Shown one piece after another: positions 7,875 to 15,100 of a stretch of DNA of 20,075 nucleotides. Origin of the DNA: JAENVU01 sp031362155 (GTDB taxonomy: Bacteria > Actinomycetota > Acidimicrobiia > IMCC26256 > JAENVU01); NCBI GenBank assembly GCA_031362155.1, contig JANLRZ010000006.1, positions 1 to 20,075 of the forward strand, read 5' to 3'. The notes beneath the pieces are model-generated. The model was not told the origin of the DNA and did no database searches. It was given only the letters and a program-made list of their open reading frames with translations. A program made the translations under genes and the position numbers. How positions within the stretch are numbered: position 1 is the first letter of the stretch; every line of letters begins with the position of its first letter.

Positions 7875-7880
7875 AGGCTA
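7875..7880 (-). promoter_or_regulatory. -10 box of acyl-CoA ligase gene (leaderless)
   Basis: TAGCCT on the minus strand ends 8 nt before ATG 7866. A possible -35 (TGACGG) lies 18 nt upstream. The stretch CTAGCCTCCGC is shared with the FadD3-type ligase promoter at 13349-13359. Confidence 0.55.
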
Positions 7881-8001
7881 GCGGTGTCGCATCGAACGCC
7901 GTCAGTGGCAGCGTAGGAACACCGGGTGGCGCTCGGTCAGGCTTTCGCCAAGTTTCCGAAGAAGTGCTCGCACTCGGACTCCAGATGGTGCACACTGTCA
8001 G

Positions 8002-8062
8002 TGCCCCGGGAGCAGGCCGCGGGCCTCCCTGCCCGGCTCGCCGGCCGCTCCGGGGCATTTTT
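8002..8062 (+). terminator. GC-rich branched hairpin with T-tract (terminator or attenuator)
   Basis: TGCCCCGGGAGC (8002-8013) pairs with GCTCCGGGGCA (8047-8057) with a single bulge, and TTTTT follows at 8058-8062, the shape of an intrinsic terminator on the plus strand. Two further hairpins, AGGCC-gcg-GGCCT (8014-8026) and CCGGC-tc-GCCGG (8033-8044), can form inside the loop. It lies 78 nt before the start of the membrane protein gene. No plus-strand gene ends just upstream, so it would end a small RNA or act as an attenuator in the 5' leader. The rest of 7867-8139 shows no clear gene. Confidence 0.5.
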
Positions 8063-8139
8063 CTCGCCCCCACCGCTCCCCGACGTCGCCCTGGCGAATC
8101 GTGCTTCAACCTCGGGGTGACCGGTGCCGATACAGAACC

Positions 8140-8973
8140 ATGGCGACCCGTCGACCATCTCCCACTGCGTTGCTGGTGCTCGGGTTGATCTGTGCCGTCG
8201 CCGCGACGGCGTGTTACGCCGTGTCGGCCACCCTCACCGACGAGACCCGCGTCGACGCGGAGTCGTACGAACTCGCCAAGAGCGAACCCATCCGCACCGA
8301 GTTCGCCTACCAGATCTCCGATGCCATCGCACCCCGTACCGGGGCGCCATCGCCGATCGATCTGAACCGGGCCAACGAGATCGCGGACAAGGCGGTCAAC
8401 ACTCCCGCGTTCCAACAAGCGTTCGCCCAAGCCTGGCCGCAGATCTACGGCCAACTCGTCCGCAGCGACGCCGGCGATGTGATCCTTGACCCTGGTCTGG
8501 TCAACCAGGCACTCGTGACCGCAGGTTCGCCGCCGGTTCCGGACCTCCAGCTCCGCGTCGATCGACCCGACGTCCCCGACCTGCGCAAGCCGCTCGAGGT
8601 CATGTCGAGGCTCGCGGGTGCCCTCGGCGCGATCGCGGTGCTCCTCATCGGATTCGGGATCGCGATGACCGAGCATCGCAGCCGCGCCCTCATGCGGGTC
8701 GGACGGTGGATGACCACGACCGGCATCGTCACGATCATCGTCTTCTGGGCGCTCCCGACCTTGGCCCTGCTCCCGCTCGGCGGCTGGGTCGGTGTCGGCG
8801 GCATCGTGCTGGCGACGGGTGACTGGCTGGTCGTGCCCGCTGCGGTGGTCACCGCGCTGGGCATCACGCTCATCGTGATGGCTCGGGCCACCGAGACCGA
8901 GGTGCGCCGCCGCGATCTCTCGGTCATCCCGCAGTCGATCGGTCGCACGCCGAAGCACCCGACCATCACCTGA
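8140..8973 (+). CDS. Hypothetical four-helix membrane protein
   Basis: A 277-residue integral membrane protein of unknown function. It has an N-terminal hydrophobic helix (about 10-32), a soluble region of about 125 residues, and three closely spaced helices (about 158-178, 192-214 and 218-247), ending in a charged tail. The soluble part contains a segment with NTPAFQQAFAQAWPQIYGQL, a pattern that recurs in other actinobacterial membrane proteins of this layout, which have no assigned role. ATG 8140 is chosen because the signal-anchor helix starts just after it; a GTG at 8101 in the same frame is possible but less likely. No clear ribosome site is visible. It is a single gene, preceded by a hairpin with a T-tract and converging on the DUF2817 gene 27 bp downstream. 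Confidence 0.85.
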   Translation: MATRRPSPTALLVLGLICAVAATACYAVSATLTDETRVDAESYELAKSEPIRTEFAYQISDAIAPRTGAPSPIDLNRANEIADKAVNTPAFQQAFAQAWPQIYGQLVRSDAGDVILDPGLVNQALVTAGSPPVPDLQLRVDRPDVPDLRKPLEVMSRLAGALGAIAVLLIGFGIAMTEHRSRALMRVGRWMTTTGIVTIIVFWALPTLALLPLGGWVGVGGIVLATGDWLVVPAAVVTALGITLIVMARATETEVRRRDLSVIPQSIGRTPKHPTIT

Positions 8974-9000
8974 GGACCATCACCTGGACCGCGGCAGCGA

Positions 9001-10059
9001 TCAGGCCAGACCGGACACGGCCCGGTCGCGCACCGCGGCGAACCGCTCGAGGACCAGATCCGCCCAGCGGGGATCGTCGGGTGCGAACGCCGCCCGGAGT
9101 TGCGCCTTGATCTCGATCGCCTCGGTGCCGGTCGGGTCGGCGAACCCGTGCAGCCATGCGTCGGCCCGCAGCGCATCCGAGACGGTGACGATGTCGACGG
9201 TCCCCCACTCGATCGCGACGCCGGCAACACTGACCCCTGGCAGCCAGCCCGCGATGCCATCGAGCACGTCGCCCTGCACGTCGGCCGACACGGAGTCCCC
9301 GTCGGCCGGAACCCGATAGTCGTCGAAGTATTCGTCGAGGCGGGCTCGCCCGTCGACGTCGGGGTGACCCGCGATCAACTCGCCGTGACCGAACTCGCCC
9401 AGCCCCGTGTGCAGATCGATGACGGCGACTCGCGTCGCGTCGTCGAGATACTCGCCGACGATTCGACGCAGGGTGTGCTGGGACCACACCGGCGCCTGCC
9501 CCCCGAAGAACACGCCGCCCGGGTGCCGGTACTGCCCGCCACTCACTGCCGCCTGGAGGCCGTCGAATCCATGGTCGTTCGCGAATTGCAACAGCCGGGC
9601 CGTCGTGGACTGACGCGACTCGGCGTCCCACACGGGGGGAACGAGCGCGTCGGCGAGTTCGTCGTAGCCCGGGTTCTCCGGCCACGGCTCGGTGAAGTCG
9701 ATGCAGTTGCGGTTGAGGTCGACGTTGTCCTCGTTGACGCGGCGAATCCACGCGAACCCGAACGGGTTGATGGCGTGCACCATCACGACCGAGACATCGG
9801 GCGGAAGGTGCACCCCCTCGCGTAGCCAGTTGGTCTGGCACAGACTGCCGGCGAAGCCTTCGACGCCGTGAGTGCCCGACATGACCAGCAACCGGTAGGG
9901 AGCATCGCGTGGGCCCACCACGGCAACATCGGTCGCGAGGGCACCACCGTCGGGCCCGACCAGCGGGTGATCGACCCGAGCTACGTCGAGTCCTCGATCG
10001 TGCGCCGCGTCGAGGAAGGCTCCCCGGGCGCCCTGATAGTCGGGTGCGAGACTCGCCAT
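9001..10059 (-). CDS. DUF2817 (M14-like zinc carboxypeptidase fold) protein
   Basis: A 352-residue protein of the DUF2817 family, a branch of the M14 zinc carboxypeptidase/deacylase fold. The zinc-site residues are present: GTHGVEGF gives His64 and Glu67, DLHTGLGEFGHGEL gives His217, and IEWGT gives Glu284 as the expected general base; NEDNVDLNRN near residue 110 is a fold landmark. It probably removes a C-terminal residue or deacylates a small amide, but no substrate is established for the family. There is no signal peptide, so it is predicted cytoplasmic. ATG 10059 lies 19 nt after the stop of the lipoprotein gene and has no evident ribosome site, suggesting readthrough from that gene's promoter. 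Confidence 0.92.
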   Translation of the reverse strand: MASLAPDYQGARGAFLDAAHDRGLDVARVDHPLVGPDGGALATDVAVVGPRDAPYRLLVMSGTHGVEGFAGSLCQTNWLREGVHLPPDVSVVMVHAINPFGFAWIRRVNEDNVDLNRNCIDFTEPWPENPGYDELADALVPPVWDAESRQSTTARLLQFANDHGFDGLQAAVSGGQYRHPGGVFFGGQAPVWSQHTLRRIVGEYLDDATRVAVIDLHTGLGEFGHGELIAGHPDVDGRARLDEYFDDYRVPADGDSVSADVQGDVLDGIAGWLPGVSVAGVAIEWGTVDIVTVSDALRADAWLHGFADPTGTEAIEIKAQLRAAFAPDDPRWADLVLERFAAVRDRAVSGLA

Positions 10060-10078
10060 CGACGCGTCGGTCGGTCGG

Positions 10079-10570
10079 CTACGACTGCACGGGCTCGCCG
10101 GCCGCAGTCAGCGCGTACCAGATGGACCCAACGCCGTTGCCGTTCACGTCGCCGGGCTTCGTGTCACCAGTGAAGCCGTACAACAGGTGACCGTTGTACA
10201 TGACCCAGTCCTCGCCGTTGGGCTGGGCGCCGGTCGATGATTTCGCGCTCAACCCCGGTCCGAGCGTCGGCACGCCGTCGGCGACCACGGGCGGCCACGC
10301 GGCGAGGACTCCGGCCGGCACCTTGCTCTCCGTTGCCGAACCATCGGGCACGTATTCGTAGAGGACCATGCCCTTCGAATCCGCCACCACCTTGCCTAAC
10401 GTCGTATCCACGAGTTGGAGCGTGGTCGACGTCGGGTCGGTCGACGCGGGACTCGAGGACGACGACGAATCACTCGGTTGTTTCTTGTCCGTCGAGTCGG
10501 CCTTGCTGGATCCGCACGCCGACATGGCCAACATTCCGACGATCATGAGACCGAGCATTCGCTTCGACAT
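10079..10570 (-). CDS. Secreted-repeat lipoprotein (COG4315/PF03640-type)
   Basis: A 163-residue predicted lipoprotein. The N-terminus MSKRM, hydrophobic helix and lipobox MSAC place the lipidated cysteine at residue 19, followed by a Ser/Thr/Asp-rich low-complexity linker (about 22-50). The rest matches the secreted repeat of unknown function: KGMVLYEYVPDG, AAWPPVVADG, then NGHLLYGFTGDTKPGD and a GSIWYAL end. In other bacteria such proteins sit outside the membrane and have no defined activity. ATG 10570 is chosen over an upstream start at 10594 because GGAGG lies 6 nt before it and a TAGGGT -10 box at 10598-10593 leaves a short leader. The DUF2817 gene follows after 19 nt. Confidence 0.9.
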   Translation of the reverse strand: MSKRMLGLMIVGMLAMSACGSSKADSTDKKQPSDSSSSSSPASTDPTSTTLQLVDTTLGKVVADSKGMVLYEYVPDGSATESKVPAGVLAAWPPVVADGVPTLGPGLSAKSSTGAQPNGEDWVMYNGHLLYGFTGDTKPGDVNGNGVGSIWYALTAAGEPVQS

Positions 10571-10592
10571 GGGAACCTCCGAGGTTGCGCGC

Positions 10593-10598
10593 ACCCTA
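10593..10598 (-). promoter_or_regulatory. -10 box of lipoprotein gene
   Basis: TAGGGT on the minus strand fits TANNNT and predicts a leader of about 16 nt holding GGAGG. Overlapping it on the plus strand, CTAGAACGGTGTCTC (10596-10610) keeps one half of the KstR-like site seen at 3313 but not the other. Confidence 0.45.
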
Positions 10599-10647
10599 GA
10601 ACGGTGTCTCCGGTGGGGGCGGGATACCCGGCCGGGGCACCGAAGGC

Positions 10648-12369
10648 TCAGACCGTCGACACCGTGCGGGTGTGAGTACCGGACCGCAGCACCGTACCCG
10701 GCGTTGCCCCCGTCGCCTGGTTGGACCGGACGGTCTCCACCCCATTGACGAAGACGTGTTCCATGCCGATCGCGTCGGCGGTCAACCGGGCCGTTCCGCC
10801 GGGAAGATCGGCCACCAGTGTTGCTGCCTCCGAACCGATCGTGGCGGGATCGAAGAGTACGAGGTCGGCGCGCGCACCCACCTCGACCACGCCTCGATCT
10901 CGCAGCCCGAAGAGACTCGCCGGATCAGAGGTGATCATCCGCACTGCGTCCTCGACGCTGACAAGCTGGCGACCCCGCAGCATGTCGCCGAGGAACCGCG
11001 TGGTGTAAGGCGCACCGCACATGCGGTCCAGATGGGCACCGGCGTCGGAGCCGCCGATCATCGCTCGATCGTCTTCCCAGACGGTCTTGCGCAGATCCCA
11101 GGATGCGGGGTCGCCGTCGGGCGCGATCGGCCACAGGATTGTCTGAAGGTCGTCGGCGATGACGAGATCGAGCAATGTGTCGAAGGGGGCAGTGCCGCGT
11201 TCGGCTGCGACCGCCTCGACCGTCCGGCCCTTCAGTCCTTCGTTCGCGACTGAATACGTGTCGCCGATCACGTAGTGGGTCCAGTCGGCCAACCGCCGGA
11301 ACACGCCCGCCTCGTCGCTGTTCGCCCGGGCGTCCATCCATCTCCGGGTCTCGGGATCGGCCAACCGCGCCATGCGGTCCGCGACCGGGAGCTGCATCAC
11401 ATCACCCCATCCCGGGAGCATGAACAGGGCGCAGTAGTTGAGGAAGCTCATGTTCATGGGAACGAGGACCGGCATCGTGAGGGCCACGACCCGCCCTCCG
11501 ACGGCCGCGGCGCGGTCGCCGGCCGAGAGTTGTCGGGGCACCCGCTCGGGCACCCGCGAGTCGACGGTCAACACGTTCCAGTTGATCGGCCGCTGACCCG
11601 CAGCCGACATCCGCGCCAACAGATCGATCTCGTCATCTGCGAACTGATCGAGACAGCCGTCGATGATGCCCTCCAACGTCGTTCCCTCGTGCTCGGCGAC
11701 GACGGCACACAGCGCCAACACCTCGGCTTCACTCGCCCACCGTGATGCGACCGGCTGACCGTCGCCGTCGGAGTGCGTCTTGGACAACGTGGTCGAGAAC
11801 CCGAGTCCACCCGCTTCGATCGAACGATGGAGTTCGGCCACCATCCGTGCGAGTTCGTCGTCGGTGGCTTCGCGTCCGACGGCCTCACTCCCCATCACGT
11901 AACGACGGAGGGCACAGTGACCGACGAGGAACCCGGCGTTGACGGCGATCCCACCCTCGAGGCGGTCGAGATATTCGGCGAAGGATTCCCAGTTCCAGTC
12001 CACGCCGTGCTCGAGGGCCGCGAGGGGCATCCCCTCGACCTTGGCCATCATGCGCCGCAGGTAATCGGCGTCCTCGGCGCGAACCGGCGCCAGCGTGAAG
12101 CCGCAGTTGCCGCCGATGACGGAGGTGACCCCGTGCACGTTGCTCGGCGACGCCGACGGATCCCAGAACAGTTGCGCGTCGTAGTGGGTGTGCGGGTCGA
12201 TGAACCCGGGCGTGAGCATGAGTCCGTCGGCGTCGATCGTACGGGTGGCGGTGTCGTCGATCGCACCGACTCCGACCACGCGGCCGTCGGTCACCGCGAC
12301 ATCCGCCGATCGAGCCGGCGCGCCCGTGCCGTCGACCACTGTCGCCCCTCGAACCACCAGGTCTGCCAT
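10648..12369 (-). CDS. N-acyl-D-amino-acid deacylase-like amidohydrolase
   Basis: A 573-residue amidohydrolase of the D-aminoacylase group, which hydrolyses N-acyl-D-amino acids or related cyclic amides. It has the N-terminal beta domain (DLVVRGATVVDGTG), GFIDPHTHYD with His60 and His62, GGNCGF with Cys89, a metal ligand special to D-aminoacylases, and SDAGAHLD with Asp442, then a C-terminal domain with GVVEVGARADLVLFDP. The regions where D-aminoacylases carry the two further His ligands read TTLEGII and NWNVL, without obvious His, so the binuclear site may differ. ATG 12369 is used; GAGGAG precedes it, and the GTG at 12387 overlaps that ribosome site. It follows the thioesterase-like gene by 81 nt but has its own TAGCCT box. 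Confidence 0.93.
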   Translation of the reverse strand: MADLVVRGATVVDGTGAPARSADVAVTDGRVVGVGAIDDTATRTIDADGLMLTPGFIDPHTHYDAQLFWDPSASPSNVHGVTSVIGGNCGFTLAPVRAEDADYLRRMMAKVEGMPLAALEHGVDWNWESFAEYLDRLEGGIAVNAGFLVGHCALRRYVMGSEAVGREATDDELARMVAELHRSIEAGGLGFSTTLSKTHSDGDGQPVASRWASEAEVLALCAVVAEHEGTTLEGIIDGCLDQFADDEIDLLARMSAAGQRPINWNVLTVDSRVPERVPRQLSAGDRAAAVGGRVVALTMPVLVPMNMSFLNYCALFMLPGWGDVMQLPVADRMARLADPETRRWMDARANSDEAGVFRRLADWTHYVIGDTYSVANEGLKGRTVEAVAAERGTAPFDTLLDLVIADDLQTILWPIAPDGDPASWDLRKTVWEDDRAMIGGSDAGAHLDRMCGAPYTTRFLGDMLRGRQLVSVEDAVRMITSDPASLFGLRDRGVVEVGARADLVLFDPATIGSEAATLVADLPGGTARLTADAIGMEHVFVNGVETVRSNQATGATPGTVLRSGTHTRTVSTV

Positions 12370-12411
12370 GTGCCGCGGTCTCCTCACTTCACCGACTCGA
12401 AACGGACCCGG

Positions 12412-12417
12412 AGGCTA
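12412..12417 (-). promoter_or_regulatory. -10 box of D-aminoacylase-like gene
   Basis: TAGCCT on the minus strand, followed by CCGGGTCCG, predicts a leader of about 36 nt that contains GAGGAG. No -35 is clear. Confidence 0.4.
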
Positions 12418-12450
12418 TCCCGTCACATTCCGCGCTTCGCAGGAGGTCGG

Positions 12451-13296
12451 TCAGCCGCGTTGGCCGGGGTTGGGGTTCAGCGATCGGGGTCGGCACAACA
12501 TCTGCTGCCCGCCGGTGGCCAGCAGGCGCCCGTCCTCGGACCAGATCGCTCCGACGCCACTCACGAGACCGTCGTGGGCCGACGGCGAATGAGCATCGGT
12601 GAGCAGGAACTCGCTCTCCGGGGCACGGGCATGAAACCGGGCGTGCACGTCGATGCTCGGTGCATACCAACCCGCGTCGTCGACGTGACCCCGTATGGCA
12701 ACGGGCCACAGCACCGTGTCGAGGACCAGCAAGGACCGGCCGGCATCCACGAACGGATCATCGAAGGTCGCAGTGGGCCTGAACCGGTACCACGCGTTCT
12801 CCTGGAAGTCGCCGGGCGGCCGGTGATCCCAATCGTCGATCCAGTCGCACGGCCGACACTCGAGGTTGTCCCAGAACCGGAAGCTCGATTGGTCGGCCGG
12901 AGCCCGTTCGGACACGGTGAGCACCTCCCGAGGCGCCGGGACCGTGGGCGGGGTCCACGCGTCGTGCACGAGACCGTCCCCTTCGGTCACCACCCACACC
13001 ATCGCTTCGAGGATTGGCTGGCCGTGCTGGGTCATCGAGACGGCCATGGACTCGACGCGCTTGGTGCGGCGCAGTGTCCGCACCTCGATGTCGATGTCGG
13101 CGAAGTCCGCGACTCCGAGGAAGTGACCCGTAAACGACGCGGGGCGGAGGAACTCGGTGTGGGCACCGGCGGCCCGCAGTGCGAGGACGGCCATGTAGCC
13201 ACCGTTGGGACCCCAGATCTCCCAATCGCGCGACACCGTGGCCGTGTAGTGACCGTCGCGCCCGCGCACGGTGGTGTCGACATCCAAAGCACCCAT
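12451..13296 (-). CDS. Acyl-CoA thioesterase-like double-hotdog protein
   Basis: A 281-residue protein of the TesB-like acyl-CoA thioesterase superfamily (PF13622-type), expected to hydrolyse acyl-CoA esters to free acid and CoA. The first hotdog opens with SRDWEIWGPNGGYMAVLAL (residues about 23-41), the typical thioesterase-like signature; the second half includes WYAPSIDVHARFHA and GVGAIWSEDGRLLATGGQQML, the usual closing strand. ATG 13296 is preferred because the family match begins there and a TACGAT -10 box ends 6 nt upstream, giving a leaderless mRNA. It is divergent from the FadD3-type ligase gene, 89 bp away, so CoA ester formation and hydrolysis may be controlled from one intergenic region. 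Substrate range is unknown. Confidence 0.9.
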   Translation of the reverse strand: MGALDVDTTVRGRDGHYTATVSRDWEIWGPNGGYMAVLALRAAGAHTEFLRPASFTGHFLGVADFADIDIEVRTLRRTKRVESMAVSMTQHGQPILEAMVWVVTEGDGLVHDAWTPPTVPAPREVLTVSERAPADQSSFRFWDNLECRPCDWIDDWDHRPPGDFQENAWYRFRPTATFDDPFVDAGRSLLVLDTVLWPVAIRGHVDDAGWYAPSIDVHARFHARAPESEFLLTDAHSPSAHDGLVSGVGAIWSEDGRLLATGGQQMLCRPRSLNPNPGQRG

Positions 13297-13302
13297 CGGG
13301 GC

Positions 13303-13308
13303 ATCGTA
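13303..13308 (-). promoter_or_regulatory. -10 box of thioesterase-like gene (leaderless)
   Basis: TACGAT on the minus strand ends 6 nt before ATG 13296, predicting a leaderless transcript. Confidence 0.45.
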
Positions 13309-13349
13309 GGAACCCGGCGGCGGCCGGCGCTGGGCAATTTGCAAGCCAC

Positions 13350-13355
13350 TAGCCT
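13350..13355 (+). promoter_or_regulatory. -10 box of FadD3-type ligase gene
   Basis: TAGCCT predicts a leader of about 24 nt holding GGAGGAGG, a strong ribosome site 5 nt before the GTG start. A short palindrome, GCAA-T-TTGC (13334-13342), lies just upstream and could be a regulator site. Confidence 0.5.
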
Positions 13356-13385
13356 CCGCTCGCGACCTGCACGGAGGAGGAACCA

Positions 13386-14984
13386 GTGGCCCGCGCCGAT
13401 CTCGAATGGGGAACGATCCCGAACCTGCTGCATCACGCGGCCATGACGCGAGGCGAGGCCCCTGCCATCTACGACGGCGACACGATTGTTTCGTGGGTCG
13501 AGCTGGAAGCCGTCGCCCGTCAGGCCGCCGGCGCATACATCGCGGCCGGCGTCGCGCCCGGTGACCGGGTGGCGATCTGGGCACCGAACGTGTGGGAGTG
13601 GATCCCTGCCGCCCTCGGCATCCACCTCGCCGGCGGGGTACTCGTGCCCTTGAACACCCGGTACAAAGGGGTCGAGGCGGCCTACATCCTGAAGCGCAGC
13701 AACGCTCGGGTCCTGATCACGATGGGCGAGTTCCTCGGCACCGACTACACCGACTTGCTGACCCGCGCGATCGATCCTCACGCCGACCTGCCGGACCTGG
13801 TCCGCATCGTGACCCTGCGCAGCACCGGCGATGGGAGCTGGGACGAGTTCCTGGCCTCTGCTCCCGCCGACGCCGACGCCGAGATCGATGCGCGGGTCGC
13901 GGCGCTCACTCCCGATGACCTCTCCGACATCCTCTTCACCTCGGGCACCACGGGCAACCCGAAAGGGGTGATGGAGACCCACGGCGCGACGCTGCGTGCC
14001 TTCCAGGCCTGGAGCGACGTGATCGGTCTGCGCGCCGGTGACCGCTACCTCATCGTCAACCCGTTCTTCCACGCCTTCGGCTACAAGGCCGGCTGGCTCA
14101 GCGCGTTGATGACCGGTGCGACGATCCACCCCCAACCGATCTTCGACGTCGACCAAGTGCTCGAACGTGTCGACCGCGAACGGATCACGATGCTGCCGGG
14201 CCCGCCAACCCTGTTCCACACGATCATCGATCACCCGCGTCGGTCCGAGTACGACCTCTCGACGCTTCGCCTCGCGGTCACGGGGGCGGCGGCGATCCCC
14301 GTCGAGCTCATCACCCGCATGCGTGATGAACTCACCTTCGAGACGATCATCACCGGGTACGGCCTGACCGAAGCGTCGGGCATCGCCACGATGTGCCGAT
14401 ACGACGACGACCCCGAGACGATCGCCACGACGAGCGGACGTGCCATTCCCGATGTGGAGGTACTGGTCGTCGACGAGACCGGCACGGAGATGCCGCGCGG
14501 CGAGCCGGGCGAGATCGTGATCCGCGGGTACAACGTCATGCGCGGCTACTTCGACGATCCAGCGGAGACCGCCGCCACCATCGACGCCGACGGCTGGCTC
14601 CATTCCGGTGACATCGGGATCATGGACGAGCGCGGCTACCTGCGCATCACCGATCGCACGAAGGACATGTTCATCGTCGGCGGGTTCAACGCGTATCCGG
14701 CCGAGATCGAGAACCTGATGCTCGCGAACGACGCCATCGCGCAGGTCGCGGTGATCGGCGTCCCCGACGACCGGATGGGCGAAGTCGGTATGGCGTTCGT
14801 GGTGCCGAGACCGGGGGTCGATCCGACCCCGGCGGAGATGATTGCCTGGTGTCGCGAGACGATGGCCAACTTCAAGGCGCCGCGTTATGTGGAGATCGTC
14901 GACGAACTCCCACTGAACGCGACCGGCAAGGTCTTGAAGTTCGAATTACGGGAACTGGCGGCGCGCCGGTTGGCCGGCTCATGA
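13386..14984 (+). CDS. FadD3 family acyl-CoA ligase
   Basis: A 532-residue ATP-dependent acyl-CoA ligase. Motifs in order are the P-loop FTSGTTGNPKG (184-194), GYGLTEASG near 325, GWLHSGDIG near 402, ITDRTKDMFIVGGFNAYP near 420 and NATGK with Lys515. From memory it resembles mycobacterial FadD3 over most of its length (VAIWAPNVWEW, VPLNTRY, DGSWDEF, NPFFHAFGYKAG, LPGPPT), the enzyme that activates the C/D-ring propanoate left from steroid breakdown; orthology and substrate remain inferred. The start is GTG 13386, fixed by GGAGGAGG. It is divergent from a thioesterase-like gene, overlaps a 23-codon frame by ATGA, and is followed by a TetR regulator and transporter genes, fitting an uptake-and-activation unit. 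Confidence 0.94.
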   Translation: MARADLEWGTIPNLLHHAAMTRGEAPAIYDGDTIVSWVELEAVARQAAGAYIAAGVAPGDRVAIWAPNVWEWIPAALGIHLAGGVLVPLNTRYKGVEAAYILKRSNARVLITMGEFLGTDYTDLLTRAIDPHADLPDLVRIVTLRSTGDGSWDEFLASAPADADAEIDARVAALTPDDLSDILFTSGTTGNPKGVMETHGATLRAFQAWSDVIGLRAGDRYLIVNPFFHAFGYKAGWLSALMTGATIHPQPIFDVDQVLERVDRERITMLPGPPTLFHTIIDHPRRSEYDLSTLRLAVTGAAAIPVELITRMRDELTFETIITGYGLTEASGIATMCRYDDDPETIATTSGRAIPDVEVLVVDETGTEMPRGEPGEIVIRGYNVMRGYFDDPAETAATIDADGWLHSGDIGIMDERGYLRITDRTKDMFIVGGFNAYPAEIENLMLANDAIAQVAVIGVPDDRMGEVGMAFVVPRPGVDPTPAEMIAWCRETMANFKAPRYVEIVDELPLNATGKVLKFELRELAARRLAGS

Positions 14985-15052
14985 GCCTCACCGAGGCGGA
15001 GCACGAACCGCAGCCCGCGAGCGCCTCGCTGGTGGACCGCATCGTCCCCTGA
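14981..15052 (+). CDS. Small open frame coupled to the FadD3-type ligase
   Basis: A 23-codon frame starts at an ATG that overlaps the ligase stop (ATGA) and ends with TGA at 15052. It begins MSLTEAEHEP and ends LVDRIVP. It is not recognised; it could be a coupled small protein, the scar of a deleted gene, or chance. The similar scar 636 nt downstream (dehalogenase remnant) makes deletion plausible. Confidence 0.2.
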   Translation: MSLTEAEHEPQPASASLVDRIVP

Positions 15053-15063
15053 CCGCGATGACG

Positions 15064-15080
15064 TTGCACCGTGCGTGCAA
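15064..15080. promoter_or_regulatory. Palindrome over tetR promoter, probable TetR operator
   Basis: TTGCAC-cgtgc-GTGCAA is a perfect inverted repeat with 6-bp arms and a 5-bp spacer. It covers the likely -35 of the tetR gene and ends 20 nt before its ATG, the usual arrangement for TetR self-repression. Confidence 0.55.
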
Positions 15081-15087
15081 TGACATC

Positions 15088-15093
15088 TACCGT
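15088..15093 (+). promoter_or_regulatory. -10 box of tetR gene (leaderless)
   Basis: TACCGT fits TANNNT, ends 7 nt before ATG 15101, and lies 18 nt after TTGCAC (15064-15069), a plausible -35. This picks ATG 15101 over the in-frame starts at 15071 and 15080. Confidence 0.5.
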
Positions 15094-15100
15094 GCCGCGG

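Noticed and set aside
8001..8062. tRNA or tRNA-like gene suggested by the branched hairpin
   Set aside because: Too short, with no D, anticodon and T arms in order and no TTCRA sequence.
7867..8958. N-terminal extension of the acyl-CoA ligase frame up to 8958
   Set aside because: The extension is antisense to the membrane protein gene, is low-complexity and charged, and lies upstream of the predicted promoter; ligases of this type start near 7866.
10060..10069. CGACGCGTCG palindrome before the DUF2817 start
   Set aside because: GC-rich 10-mer, common by chance in this composition; no promoter box accompanies it.
13338..13355. Possible KstR2-type operator before the FadD3-type ligase gene
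   Set aside because: GCAAGCCACTAG only loosely resembles AnCAAGnnCTTGnT; spacing and the second half-site do not fit.
11773..13446. Plus-strand open frame of 557 codons
   Set aside because: It is antisense to the D-aminoacylase-like and thioesterase-like genes and shows no family motif.
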